64,000 nucleotides of DNA from Takakia lepidozioides (taxonomy: Eukaryota; Streptophyta; Takakiopsida; Takakiales; Takakiaceae), in contig CM060731.1 of NCBI GenBank assembly GCA_030704615.1, forward strand, positions 90,560,756-90,624,755, given 5' to 3'. The position numbers were made by a program, and so were the translations under genes. Shown one piece after another: positions 41,425 through 53,000 of the stretch. Each line of letters starts with the position of its first letter. The stretch's first letter is position 1. The notes below the pieces were generated by a model, which saw only the letters and a program-made list of their open reading frames with translations, was not told where the DNA came from and did not search any database.

Positions 41425-43022
41425 TGCATGCTTAGTCCGGCTTAGCTAGCTCAGGAATCCGATTGCAAAGACTTGTGTTGTATAAATTTTGATTATAAAT
41501 GAAATGGTTTCCAAATGATGTGTGTCCTATTTTGTTTGGAATGGTGATGCATGGTATTGTTGGCTAGTGTGTAGAATGCATGCTAGCTTACAAAAGTGGG
41601 AGAGGTAAATGGATTAATCGTGTGTTTGCGCAGCGTCGAAATCGGGTGACTCCCATCCAAGGGGCAAGGAAACTTGCGCCTTCTTTGGGAGTTCACGTGC
41701 TAGTGCGCACCTGGCGCGCGCACGTACTATAACTGCACTACCGAGGGAGTTGCCTTGTAGTGCGGGCTAACGGGAAGCTACGTGCTTCTGTTCACGTACT
41801 ATAATCGTGTAGCCTCGGGACGAGGTCGTACTAGTGCGGCTTCGGCATGTTCCCGTACCTCAGGCCAGCATTCCAAGGCAGACACAATTGTAGTGATTGG
41901 GGCACACGGTTGGTTCAAGGTTATCTTCCTAGTCAAAAAGGGCTTAAGGTGAACCCTTGCTCAAGGTGATGCCAAAAAAAACAGCATCATGAGCGGTCGC
42001 AAGCAATGTTGTTGCAGTAAGGCGAATCAATCCTCGAGGAGGATCGTTCTTTGGCCTTGAAGTGGGCCAAGAAGAGTGCACTGGGTGGAGCTCGAGAGGC
42101 TCCACCCTTGGCCGAGACTTGGAGGAAGTCCGCCGAACTAGCTAGTGGGGAGTAGAGTCAAGTGGGGGTTTGGTTCTTTGCCATGGGATGCCATGGTACG
42201 GAAACAAACTCCTTGATGGGGGACGCCACAACTTGGATGTTAATTTCCACAAAAACAGACAAGTCGATGAGGACATCGACTCCTCGTTGATAGGGGTGTG
42301 TGTCGCGGCCCTTGAGGGTGAGGGGTCGGGACACAAGAGGGGCTGCCCCTGTGGTGGGGGTAGCGGTAGCAAAATCGGGAATAGGGCTAAGCACCCTTGA
42401 GTGTTGAAGGCACTCAAGGAGGTGGAGGTGCTCACTAGGTGGAGCCCCGGCGCCAATAGGGTTGCGGTGGGGGGTCTCTGTGGGTGGTGGTGGGGTGGGG
42501 AATCGTAGTGGGGGTGGCATAGGACTCACCATGAGGCTGAGGCCTTTTGGTGGGAGTCGTGGGGAGTCTTGGGACTCACCACGGTCCATTGGGGACGTGG
42601 TAGGTGGGCCAAGCCTCACCGCAGCTCATCACAAGGACAGTCGAGGGTCCAAGTGGTGGTGCACCAAATTTGGACTTGGCTACTTGTGGAACCCCCACGG
42701 ACACCTACAGAAGTATATATAGGGAGTAGTAACCCCGAGAACGGTGCAAGCCCGTTGGTGACCAAAAGCTAGTGAGTAAGCATGCGAGCCGAAAGCCGAC
42801 CAAGGTTGTGGGAGCTATTCCGGAATGCCATCTACCAAACGGAATTTCCACTAGGAGGCCCAAGTGGTGGAGGGTCTTTTGGAGGCGCAAGGGGGACTGT
42901 TATACTCCGGTGAGCAGCCGAAGCTCCGAGTTGGCCCGGCGGCCAGTTTGGGAGTTAGGCGCACACATCAAAGCCAGTAACTATGACTTGAAGGGGAGTT
43001 TACCGAAGTGAGGTGTGCGACA
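41425..43022 (+). repeat. chromovirus 3' LTR, long 1.6-kb form
   Basis: TGCATGC to GTGCGACA. About 41450-42135 is absent from the 2680-3579 LTR. The R/U5 part from CAGAAGTATATATAGGG matches the truncated 5' LTR at 14826. It includes GC-rich GTGCGCAC and GCGCGCGCAC blocks near 41700. Confidence 0.88.
42714..42722 (+). promoter_or_regulatory. TATA box of chromovirus 3' LTR
   Basis: TATATATAG at the same distance from the LTR end as in the other LTRs. Confidence 0.6.
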
Positions 43023-44634
43023 CATGGGGCCCTAACTCCAAACTCATTCAGGAGGTTAAAAGTTAATAGGTGCATCAAAAACTTCAGTTGGGGGCCCCAC
43101 TCTTCAACACAAAATAAAATACCTCAGGTTTACTGGCACTAGATTTGCCTACCCAAGAAAATGGGAGGATTAGGTGTCCTTGACCCCCAAACCCAAATCC
43201 AAGCGGTGCTTGGTAAATGGCTCCCAAGGTTTCTTGGACCGGAAGGGGGATGGTGGAAGCTGATGGAAGCCTCAACCATCTCCAACTCCTTTCCACAGCA
43301 AAGCTCCACATGGGCTGCCTCCATTCGATGGATAGTTCAAGGCTTTAACCATAAGTCCTCTGGTTCCCCATTGTGGAGCTCCATACATGGGGAGCCTGGA
43401 ACTGCTTCAGACCCTTTCTACAAAAGCAAGAACCCTCTACCTTCCAGGAAATGATGAGGCAGCACCTCTTCCTAAATTCACCTCTCCCCTCCCAGGCAGA
43501 AAGAGGAGAGGCCAAAAGATGGGCTGGGTGGGAATCCAGAGGGTTCTCTACAATTAGGAACCTATGGGAAACCAACCCCATCTCCCTTGAACGGGCTCTA
43601 GGCACACGCCGTCTCAGGTTTGGTATCTCAGAGATCATCACATCCATCTCAGACTCCTGGAAAATGTTACTTGCTCAAGGACCAGGCCAATTTGGACCTT
43701 ACCAATGGGTCCTCAGAAACCCACCGGACCTGAATATCCTCTACCTTACGCAGGCAAATAACATGATTGTCACGGGGTTTCAATTCAGTGCCGACGCCCT
43801 CATTGGCTTTCTCAGTTTGCGCTCCAACCAAACAATAATCCACCCATCAACCTCGGCTTCCCCAACTTGTATTTGCCTTTGGTCATCTCCCACTAAGATC
43901 TTCAACCCGAAAGCCCCCATTGACACACCTACTCTTCCATGGCTAACGCGCAACAAATTCACCCTCATTGAGACATTCCGTCTCTGGAACTAGACCCTGC
44001 CGAGTGGAAATAGGCATTTGGTAACACCCTCCACCCCTTCTTTACCTACTCAGCAAAAAAGCCTATAGAGCTTTGCTGAATGCCAATCCACGTCTTACCA
44101 GTAAATGGAATGATCGATGGGGGCATGAATCTTTCAATGATGAAAACTAGAAAGGTATCTGGTCCTTGGTATGGGAGAAATCAAAACCAGCGGCCAAGAT
44201 AAGTGCGTTCCTTTGGCAGGTCGCCAAGAGGGTTCTGAAGGTGGGCCAATACTTAAACTTTCGGGAGGCCCTTTTGTGCCCATGTTGTTCCATTGGGACC
44301 TTTGAGTCCATTGAGCACTGACTCCTCCATTGTCTTGCACCCCAATCCATCTGACCCTTGGTGAAAGACTTCTACAGGGTTTGGGACCATTTGCCCTTAG
44401 CCCATGTGGCCCTTCTCCTCAACTACAATCAAAGGGGTAAAAAGAAGGCTTGTTTAATTGCCCGGTCTTCGAGACTCGACTCAGAAGCTTCACCCTATGG
44501 AATCTGTGGAAAGCACGTTGTGCCAGGGCCCTCAACAATGACAATAGATCAGTTACTAAACTACTCACATTGGTTTTCTTTGATCTCACTGTTGCTGCTA
44601 AGAAGGCCTGGACATTATTTTGTGCAGAGGTCAC
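43023..44634 (+). pseudogene. L1-type LINE ORF2 C-terminal part, degenerate
   Basis: Just inside the left edge is the segment CLPKKMGGLGVLDPQTQIQAVLGKWLPRF, typical of the end of plant LINE reverse transcriptases (GGLG...KW). A long spacer follows in several frames (an open stretch at 43373-43993). Then VWEKSKPAAKISAFLWQVAKRVL and LCPCCSIGTFESIEH resemble the zf-RVT motif (iW...FLW...C-x2-C...E-x-x-H). Stops and frame changes are frequent. The RT catalytic part is missing on the left because the chromovirus LTR abuts it, and the right edge is cut by an inverted Tat LTR. Confidence 0.75.
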
Positions 44635-45631
44635 TGTCGCGCGCCTTTTACTCACCCATCCCTTCGCTATCCGAGGCGGAAACTCCAAGATAGAAGAGTT
44701 GGAAATCTCAAATACTCAGCCGCACAGAAACAATCAGTCATGACCTACAGCTAGTGTATCATGGGGGTGTTTCCTATTTGTTTCCCTTTTCCGCATTCAT
44801 CTTAGCTACCTTACCATTGATATTAAGATCATTTGCTTCATCAATCTATCGGTTTCCTTCACTCCTCCATTCATCAATCCACAGCTTCTCTCAGATCTCT
44901 CTACATACAGTGTGATTGTATCGTATAAGTATCAGATTATGATTTATCAGGTATCAGGCCGAAGCCATTATGTCTCTAATCTTCTTTCCTATATCACTAC
45001 AGCTTTGCATATAACAAGCATCTACTAATCCTCTTTTCTCCTTCATCGTGCTCTCGCGATCTCCGCTCCGCCTGACTCCGAAGTCCTCCTCCGAATAATG
45101 ATCATCCCTTCTTCATTCCCCGTTTCTCCCTTTATCCTCCTATCCGCGGTTCTAACCGTTTCCCTCTCTAACCGTCGTATGTGAACTAACATGTTCCCTT
45201 CACAGGTGTTGTTCCCCATCGTTCCCTGTCCTACTCTTCGTTCCCTATTATCGTGACAGCTGTGTCAAGCGTGACTGGCTGTGTTTGGCTGTGTCGGGCT
45301 GTGACTGGCTGTGTGGCTGTGCCGGGCTGTGACTGGCTTTGTGGGCTGTGTCTGCTGTGACGACTGTGACGGGCTGTGTGGCTGTGTGGGCTGTGACGAC
45401 TGTGACGGGCTGTGTGGGCTGTGACGGCTGTGTGGACTGTGTGGGGCTGTGACGACTGTGACGGGCTGTGTGGGCTGTGTGGGCTGTGACTGCTTGTGTC
45501 GGCTGTGTTGGCTATGTAACCCCCCTCTACAGTGCGCTGCTGTCCCCCCAAGTTCCTGTTTCTCAGTCTGTGCAAATTAGGTACCCTACAGATCCCGTAT
45601 AAGTGTCTAAGTCCCCTACAGTCCTCTAACA
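44635..45631 (-). repeat. Tat/Ogre-like 3' LTR, inverted copy C
   Basis: Plus strand TGTCGCGCG... to ...CCTCTAACA, the reverse complement of the 39269 LTR, including an array of GGCTGTG units at about 45245-45520. Length is 997 bases. It cuts into the LINE on its left. Confidence 0.9.
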
Positions 45632-48600
45632 TTTACCCCTTCCTCCCTCAAAAAGCCGTGTCCTCACGGTTTACTGTTTCTGAGTAGCAACCCTTTGTGA
45701 GTGAGCACCTTGTTGACGTTGAGAGTTCTTGGTGGGCTGTGTGTACGAGCCCGAGGTCTCTCTCTCTGGTTGACGGAGATGGTTGATCATTACCTGGATA
45801 AGTGAGGCTTCTGGAGGTTGATATCGAGGTAATCTTTCCGGCATAGGAGATCCCCTTTGTTTCTTCTCTTCCATCTGAATTGCATAGTCTTCTCCCATGT
45901 CAAAAGAATTCTGTGAAGAAACAGTGTATCAGAATCCTCATCGCCTCTCAGGTGTTTTAAATTTTCGAACTTTTTTGGATCATCTGGGGCATACAATCTG
46001 TCCTACCATGTCTGGAAGTTTGCATTTTACCACCTGGTGTAAAACGTTGAACAGCAAAATTGGTGTAGACACTGAGCTCCTTGTCTGTCCAGATGAGTGG
46101 GGTACCATTACTGGTGCAGCGTGCAAGTATTTCCATGCGATATGTCCTTATAGAAATGTCATCAAGTCCGAATTTCTTGTTGACAAATTGTTGCAGGCTG
46201 CTTGAAACCATGAACGAATTTGAGAATCCTTCTGTATCATAACTTTTGGGTCATATAGGTACATATGAGGTGGCACTGAAGGTAATACATACCCATGATC
46301 TCCACTGGAGTAACTTTGAAAGCGTGCTTGCATCTTTTGTTGCTCAATGTGGTAACGTATCGAAAACAGCAGCGTAGTATAGCCCGCACCCCATACAATA
46401 CTTGCTATCTCCTTGGTCTTGGTATAAATGAGTCCATGTACAACCTGGAAAGCAACCAATTCCCTCAACATGGTACCTGCCTCTTCGTGCCAGTATTGTG
46501 CAAAGTGATGATCTTCAATATGTCGATTGTTTGGAAGAACTTTAGTCCTGGTTGCCACTGCAGCCAAATACGCATGATTTGGTAGTAATGTGCGATGACT
46601 GCGGAGGACTAAATTCTTTCCAAGCCAAATCCAACATGATGGGAATTTGGTTGAAGGGCATAATCATAGCCCTACTGTATTCCCTGGCAGCTGGAGTTTT
46701 AGGTGGGTTAAAAGCGCATTGCCCATACCTCCGCTGTGGTGGCTGTGGTGTGGTTGTAGTAACCACAGGTCAGCTACTGGTACACTGACCGTTTTTGTTG
46801 TGGTGTACTGGTTCCTGTCCATTGGCATCTCTGCACCTCCTGTGAAGACTGAAAAGCCAGAGTTCTGGCTTGCAAATAAGAAGCCATTAGCGTTTCCTGA
46901 GGGATATAGACTCTTTGGGCGATGTTTGAGTTTAAGTGAGGTCTTCACTGAGTCTGGAGTCCGTCTACATCCTCTTGTAACTCTGCTATCCTACTATAGA
47001 CATTGTCTATAGTAGTTGTGGCAATGTTCTGCACCTGCAGTCTGAGCTCATTCATCTCGCTTTGGGTGAGCTTCCGTGGGCTTTTGCCTCTACTGGCCCT
47101 TGTGCTAACCAGACCTGCATAAGGCTGTTATCCCACCCAACTGCTTGTGGTTCCCCTGAGAGTTTGCTCTTCTCTTAGCTTGTACAATTCCAACGCTATT
47201 GTAAAGCCTCCATGCGCTTCGCCTGTGGCTCAACCAATTGCGCATAGGCAGCAAGTAGATTATTGGCTTCCTTTCGAAGCCTTGTTACTGACCGCGATTT
47301 CATTTCTATTGGCCACGATAGTTTGTTGCAACTCCACGATGTATTTCTCTTGCTCAGCTTCCATCTGCCTGTATTGCTTAAAAGTATCTTCATTGGCGAC
47401 AGATTGTATTCCTCATATCGACAATGAGCTTCATGCTCCACATTCTCTTCTTCTGCCTTCGTACATTTTTCCGCTTGACTGTTATTTCTTGTTGATTGGT
47501 CAAGCATAGTTGTAAATGTAGCGCATTGGTATCGCCATCCTGTTTATGCACTGTCTGCAACTCCGTATGTAGTGCATTCAGTTCTTGCACTTGCTTTCAT
47601 GCTGCACCTGCATTTGGTATAGCTGTTGCTTATGTGCTTCGTGCAACTGGTCTTGCGCGAGCCTGCCTCAATCAATTGTTGCTTGGCCATTGTGCAAGCA
47701 TTTCTGTATTGGCCAAGTCCTGCTTCATCTTGAGAGTGACCTCTTCATCGACCTTGTTTGCACACTCAGTGGCAAGTCGAGCCTCAAACTCCTTCCTGAG
47801 TTCTTCTTTCAAGGCTGTCAATTGGGTAATTGGAACATGGGTTTTTGACATAAGTCCCCAACAAATTAAGTGTCCTGCCTATGGAACTCATCAGCATCCT
47901 GTTGAGGGTCATATGGTGAGGTTGCTGCTGTTCCGCCCGATCTTCAACAGTATGATGTCTCACTAACCATTCAGACCATTGTCCCACCGGATTTTCTTCC
48001 TGAACTACTTCATTTATGACCGGTGCTACAGTGTCATGGCCTTCGCCTGTGGTACCCTCCGACACAGGTGTGGCATTATATGTACCTCAGGATTGCTTCT
48101 TGGCAACTGTTGCACCTCTGGGATTTCTGTCTGCTTGACCAGACCAGAATATTCATAGAGAAGGTCCCCTTTCTCTATTTCCGCCTATCGTTCTGTATTT
48201 GGAATATCTATCCTTCACTTTCCAAATCAATTATTCGGTTGAGCTGCATGGATAACTTGTGACCTTGTGGACAAGTCGTTCAGTGGAGGGCTGTGTTGGG
48301 TGTGATGCAGAAGTAACTTCTTCCTCCCTCTCTGAAGGTCCTGCTTCCAGTAATAACATTCTTTTGTGCTGCTGTGCCCCTTCCGTGGTCATAGAGCTTG
48401 GGAAACATTATCATCATGCGGAATCCGTAAAGCCAGTGGATCTGCCACTACAGTCTTTCCCCTTCTCTTCTCTGCCTCTTAGTCTCGGGTTGTGCTGCTA
48501 GTCCACCCTCACTGTGTGAAGAGCCTTGCTCTTCCATTGCAGTTGTTTCTGGCTCAACACTCCCCTTTCCTTCCTTTCTTGTGCATTAAGTATGGCCAGA

Positions 48601-48873
48601 ACTAAGGATTAGTTTGAGCAATGATTGGGCCAGACACTTGATAGGAATTTTTGCGGTATACCGCACTTGTAATCTTTCATATCTCCTCCATACCAGTAGC
48701 GTTGTACATATGTCCGCCCATTGTACTCTTGTCCCTTCAAGCCTTTGAGGATTTCCTCCTCTGTGAGAGATCCCTTCTCAAATATTTTGGTTCTGTTTCA
48801 GGGCATTCAGGAACGTCATACGGCCTATGTCTTTTAACCCTGTACACAGCTTTGTACAAGCATCACCCTGAGT
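45632..48873 (-). pseudogene. Tat/Ogre-like accessory region, inverted copy C
   Basis: Minus-strand mirror of 36000-39268: basic Gln/Pro tail (45671-45898), GTPLIWTDKELSVYTNFA and YYQ..region (45957-46770), coiled coil (47160-47860), SSIGRTLNLLGTYVK (about 47850) and the linker to about 48550. It continues into QNQNI/EEILKGLKG-like sequence (48700-48800) and is lost in the gap. It differs from copy B mainly by missing single bases, so no frame is long. Same unknown protein. Confidence 0.78.
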
Positions 48874-49373
48874 NNNNNNNNNNNNNNNNNNNNNNNNNNN
48901 NNNNNNNNNNNNNNNNNNNNNNNNNNNNNNNNNNNNNNNNNNNNNNNNNNNNNNNNNNNNNNNNNNNNNNNNNNNNNNNNNNNNNNNNNNNNNNNNNNNN
49001 NNNNNNNNNNNNNNNNNNNNNNNNNNNNNNNNNNNNNNNNNNNNNNNNNNNNNNNNNNNNNNNNNNNNNNNNNNNNNNNNNNNNNNNNNNNNNNNNNNNN
49101 NNNNNNNNNNNNNNNNNNNNNNNNNNNNNNNNNNNNNNNNNNNNNNNNNNNNNNNNNNNNNNNNNNNNNNNNNNNNNNNNNNNNNNNNNNNNNNNNNNNN
49201 NNNNNNNNNNNNNNNNNNNNNNNNNNNNNNNNNNNNNNNNNNNNNNNNNNNNNNNNNNNNNNNNNNNNNNNNNNNNNNNNNNNNNNNNNNNNNNNNNNNN
49301 NNNNNNNNNNNNNNNNNNNNNNNNNNNNNNNNNNNNNNNNNNNNNNNNNNNNNNNNNNNNNNNNNNNNNNNNN
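48874..49373. other. assembly gap, 500 N
   Basis: Exactly 500 undetermined bases, a usual placeholder for unknown length. Apparent open frames across it have no meaning. The Tat copy C enters on the left and does not reappear on the right. Confidence 0.99.
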
Positions 49374-49860
49374 ACTTTCGCCACATTCACTCATTCCCAG
49401 CATTAGCTCAAACATGAAGACTTGCCGCCATAGCACATGTAAGGGCTGCTAATAAAAGCCTAGAATGTCGCAGCCAGGCTGCTTTATCCTTCATTAAACA
49501 CCTCCAGAGGTATCAAACGCCCTAGAATTACGCCGTGTGAGCACTGTAATCGCCATCACTCAGCTTCAGCAGAAACCTCAAAGCACGAGAGTCATGGTTT
49601 TTTAGGGTTAGCGTCGTGATAAGGCCATCACCCTTACGATTTCATCCAATGAGGATGAAAATCCAAAACTCTGATAGCATTGCACAGTTTTCATTACTGC
49701 TGTCCCCTGGTATGGATGTCATCCAGCCAGGATGAAAAAGCAGTATAGTTCTCATCTGGTATAGATGAGACCTTAATAAAAAAACTTTTCAGGATCAGAA
49801 AACACTCCAAAGCAGCTGGGCTTAAGGGAAGAAATTGATTAATCCTGAACCTGATATCCG
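49374..49860. other. non-coding sequence right of gap
   Basis: No gene recognised. The motif ATGAAAA and mirrored TTTTCATC recur several times (for example 49648, 49733), as also near 53240 and 53890, which hints at a dispersed family shared by these stretches. Confidence 0.4.
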
Positions 49861-50000
49861 GAGTGAGGGAGAGAGAGGGTGAGAGGGTGAGAGGGGGCAG
49901 AAAAAAAAATAACGTGGGGGGGGGGGGGTAGTGACTGAGCAGCTGCTGCTCAGTCACCCCCCCCCCCCCCCACCCTTTTTTTTTTTTTTTTCTTTTCTTT

Positions 50001-50037
<37 letters not shown>
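49861..50037. repeat. large fold-back with palindromic centre
   Basis: Left arm: GAGAGA-rich, A9, G13, GTGACTGAGCAGC (49931-49943). Right arm: GCTGCTCAGTCAC (49945-49957), C14, T-rich run, TCTC microsatellite. The 13-base core is a perfect inverted repeat with one central base, and the flanks are roughly reverse complements for about 80 bases. It could be a hairpin-forming MITE-like repeat or a fold-back artefact near the gap. Confidence 0.75.
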
Positions 50038-50041
<4 letters not shown>

Positions 50042-53000
50042 CTTTCTTTTTGTGAATGTGGATATGTTCTTTGTAACAACACTCAAGAACTGCCTGATCC
50101 CTTTGTCTCCAGCCTTGAACATATAGGGACATTTGATGGCAAACTAATACGTGATATCTTGAGCTAGGCCCTGTAGCAATAGCATAATAGAGTATATGTG
50201 TACACCTTCTACATGATCCAGTCAATGTACATTGTTCTCTTGGCTGGTCTACTGTAGCGAATGCCTTGTATCAGCATTATGAAACCTGAAAATGAGAGGC
50301 TTGAGGAATTTTTTTTCTCTCTTTCTTTCCTTAAATGTTGCTAAGACCTTTATAGATAGCATTCAATAATTGCCTGATCCCGTTATTCCGTTCAGATTTT
50401 TTTGTCTAGAACGGAACGGTGAATTGGATAACGGGGATGACTCACTAGGATGACTCATTAGGGTTCATCCTAGAGGTCTTAACCTAAAGCTGCTGCCCTA
50501 TATGGTTAGTATGCTTGGCCACTCTTCTCATTTGGAAGAGGAGCAGGCAAGAGCTGAAGGAGCTGACTACACTATGTCTACAAACAAGGTATCCATTCAG
50601 ACTCCTTCAACACTGTGATGGGTTGCTTAGGATGGCAACACAAAGAGAGTTGACACTATGAGGAACTTATATGGACTTGACTAAGCTCTACTCTGAATCT
50701 AGGAATACTTTTGCAAAACCAAGGGCTTCTATATGTCCCCTTGCTTGAGTGCTTGGCTCTAGTGACACCTTCCTTTTGGGAATGGGTGCTTACAGACATG
50801 AGACCACCCCCCCTCCCTCTGGAGCATGGGCTGAAATAGGTGTACTGAGTTATGTACCTATGTTGAATGGCTGAAAGGACCTCTCTTACCTCTCCTCTCT
50901 TGCTAGTATGACCTGTTGCAGGGATGACATTGATAACAAATGTGAAGGGGTTTAAGCCTGGGGTTCCACAGGGATCACTAACCTGTTGGTTGGTTTGTTG
51001 GTTGTGATGGATCCAGGTGATGCCACTTCACCTTCTTTTGTTGCAGGAAATGCTACTAAGGGCAAGAGACTAAGGGAGTGAGGCTTTGAGCTCTCTCAAA
51101 CCCCAAATCTGTTTGTATGTGTTGCTTATGTACACATATTATTGTTGTTTTTGCTTTGTTTGGTTTGATGGATCTACCTACATGGAAAGGCGTTGCGTTA
51201 CCTAGTGTGCATTTGATTGCCACTTTCTACACCTAAAAATTGGTTTTCCAGCAAGGATATGTAAAGGTATGGAGGCAGATCTGGGTAGAGACAGTTTGAT
51301 GGTGCCTAGAATTAGGTTGTATAATGTCGTTAAAAAGAGGCGAACACCGCACATTGTGTTTAGTGTTTCCTTGTCTAGCTTTGACATGCTATGTGAATCT
51401 TTCTCCCTCTCTTTTGTGCTGCTCACAAGAAAAAACAAACCAGAGAGAGAGAGAGGGGGCAGAAAAAGTTAAAAAGAGAGAGGGAGAGAGTGGGAAGATA
51501 TTCATGTCATGTCAAGACATGGACAAGACCCTACTAGGGTCATTGTCAATTAAAGACATAAACAGCCCAAAACAGGGCACCATCTAACATTTGTCATAGC
51601 TTCCCAATTGACATCATACAATCATTCATGATAAAACAGGGTGGGAGGGCGGGGTTTGTTCTTGTGTGGGACAAGATAAGATATTGCCGCCTATATGCAA
51701 GCTGGAAGGCATCTTGGTTCAGCCTGCCCACATGCCTTACCAACAGGTCATGTATTGAAGGAGCATAAAGTGCTGAGGTCATGCAAAGGGCAAGGTACCA
51801 TGGTCCAACATGCCCTATTACCATTTCAAGACACGTTTCAAACATACATCTTGGGCATGACACACAGGTTGCAGCATCTTATCTTATCTTTAATTACAGC
51901 AAGTCATGCTTCAGTTAAGGCATAAGGACCAGCCTGCAATTTTTCAGAATCAGAACATGCCTCCAAGCAATCCTACTTGGGCATGATAAAATAGATTCCA
52001 TACCATTTGTACTCACCCCGAGACATGTAATCATACAAGGTGTCAAGGGAATGTGAATTCAGCCTGTCAAATTGCAACTTCAAGACTTCTACACACAAGT
52101 AACTTGAACAACCGAGATCCAGCCTCTTTGGCACATAAAAAACTCAGATTACAGGTCATAGGCCTGATGTCATGACAAGGCCAAAACTATAGGTAGGATT
52201 CCATTACAGCTTACCATCCTCATCCTTCAAGAGGTCCATGCTAAAGCTTGCAAAAAACACCTCACTATGATCCATCACACACCAGAAACAGGCCCAAAAA
52301 GGAGTAGGTCGGTGCCTCAGGCTGCCGCCATAACATTCAAGGCCACCACGTCCTTAGAGTCCCAAACCCGCCAAGGCAGCCCCCATAAAACCAGATCCTC
52401 TATGGCCCAAAGAAATTACAACCTAGCTCATTAATCCGTAGGCCCTGCTGTCAAGGATCAAAAGATAGGGTATGGTTTATATGCAGGCCTCAGGAGACAG
52501 GCCAAACACGTCGATCTGCCCCATCGACAGAACAACCAAAGCCAAAACAAAGGCTATAGCATGCCAAACCAGGAGCAGTCGGGTTGAATTTGAGGTTGCA
52601 GGCAGCAGCCACTTCAAGGCGCCATAACTTACAGGTCTCCTCAGCTTATATCCCCAACTGCATGCTCAAGAACTTTCAAAGTAAGTTAGGATCCTCACCT
52701 GGTCCCATCACAAGCCCCCACAAAATCAACGGATTAGTGAGGATTGTGGAACCCTAGGTGAATCACAGACCCTCACACTTGTCATCGATATCAACTAAGA
52801 ATCTCAAAAGCAAGAGAATAAGATAAGAACACAAGGATCCCTAAACTCCAAAGGCACCTTAAGCGATTGGGGAAGAGGGTTATGCGCCATCACCACCCGC
52901 AGCAAAGTCACCTCCACAAAGCACATGAGCAATGAAGCAAAGCAGGCAAACTCACAAGGCAATAGAAGGGAGGGAGAGAGACTTCCCAACACAAATGCCA

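Larger units (their letters stand above)
14826..43022 (+). mobile_element. chromovirus (Ty3/gypsy with chromodomain), split by nested Tat element
   Basis: Order: truncated 5' LTR, PBS, gag, protease, RT, RNase H and integrase start (to 18493); then, after the nested element, integrase core, chromodomain, polypurine tract and 3' LTR (40288-43022). The reading of integrase resumes exactly across the five-base duplication AGGAG at 18489-18493 and 40288-40292. Without the insertion the chromovirus would be about 6.4 kb. Frame breaks in gag, protease, RT and integrase show it is inactive, and the 5' LTR has lost everything upstream of its TATA box. Confidence 0.88.

Noticed and set aside
48651-49436. 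Open frames of about 200 codons on both strands across the gap
   Set aside because: They consist of undetermined bases.
49931-50225. Small open frames rich in Ser/Leu or Glu/Arg
   Set aside because: They are translations of a TC/GA microsatellite and homopolymers.
51030-51082. Possible last exon of a host gene (ends GNATKGKRLRE)
   Set aside because: The acceptor-like TTGCAG and 11 codons are too little to support a gene; no upstream exons found.
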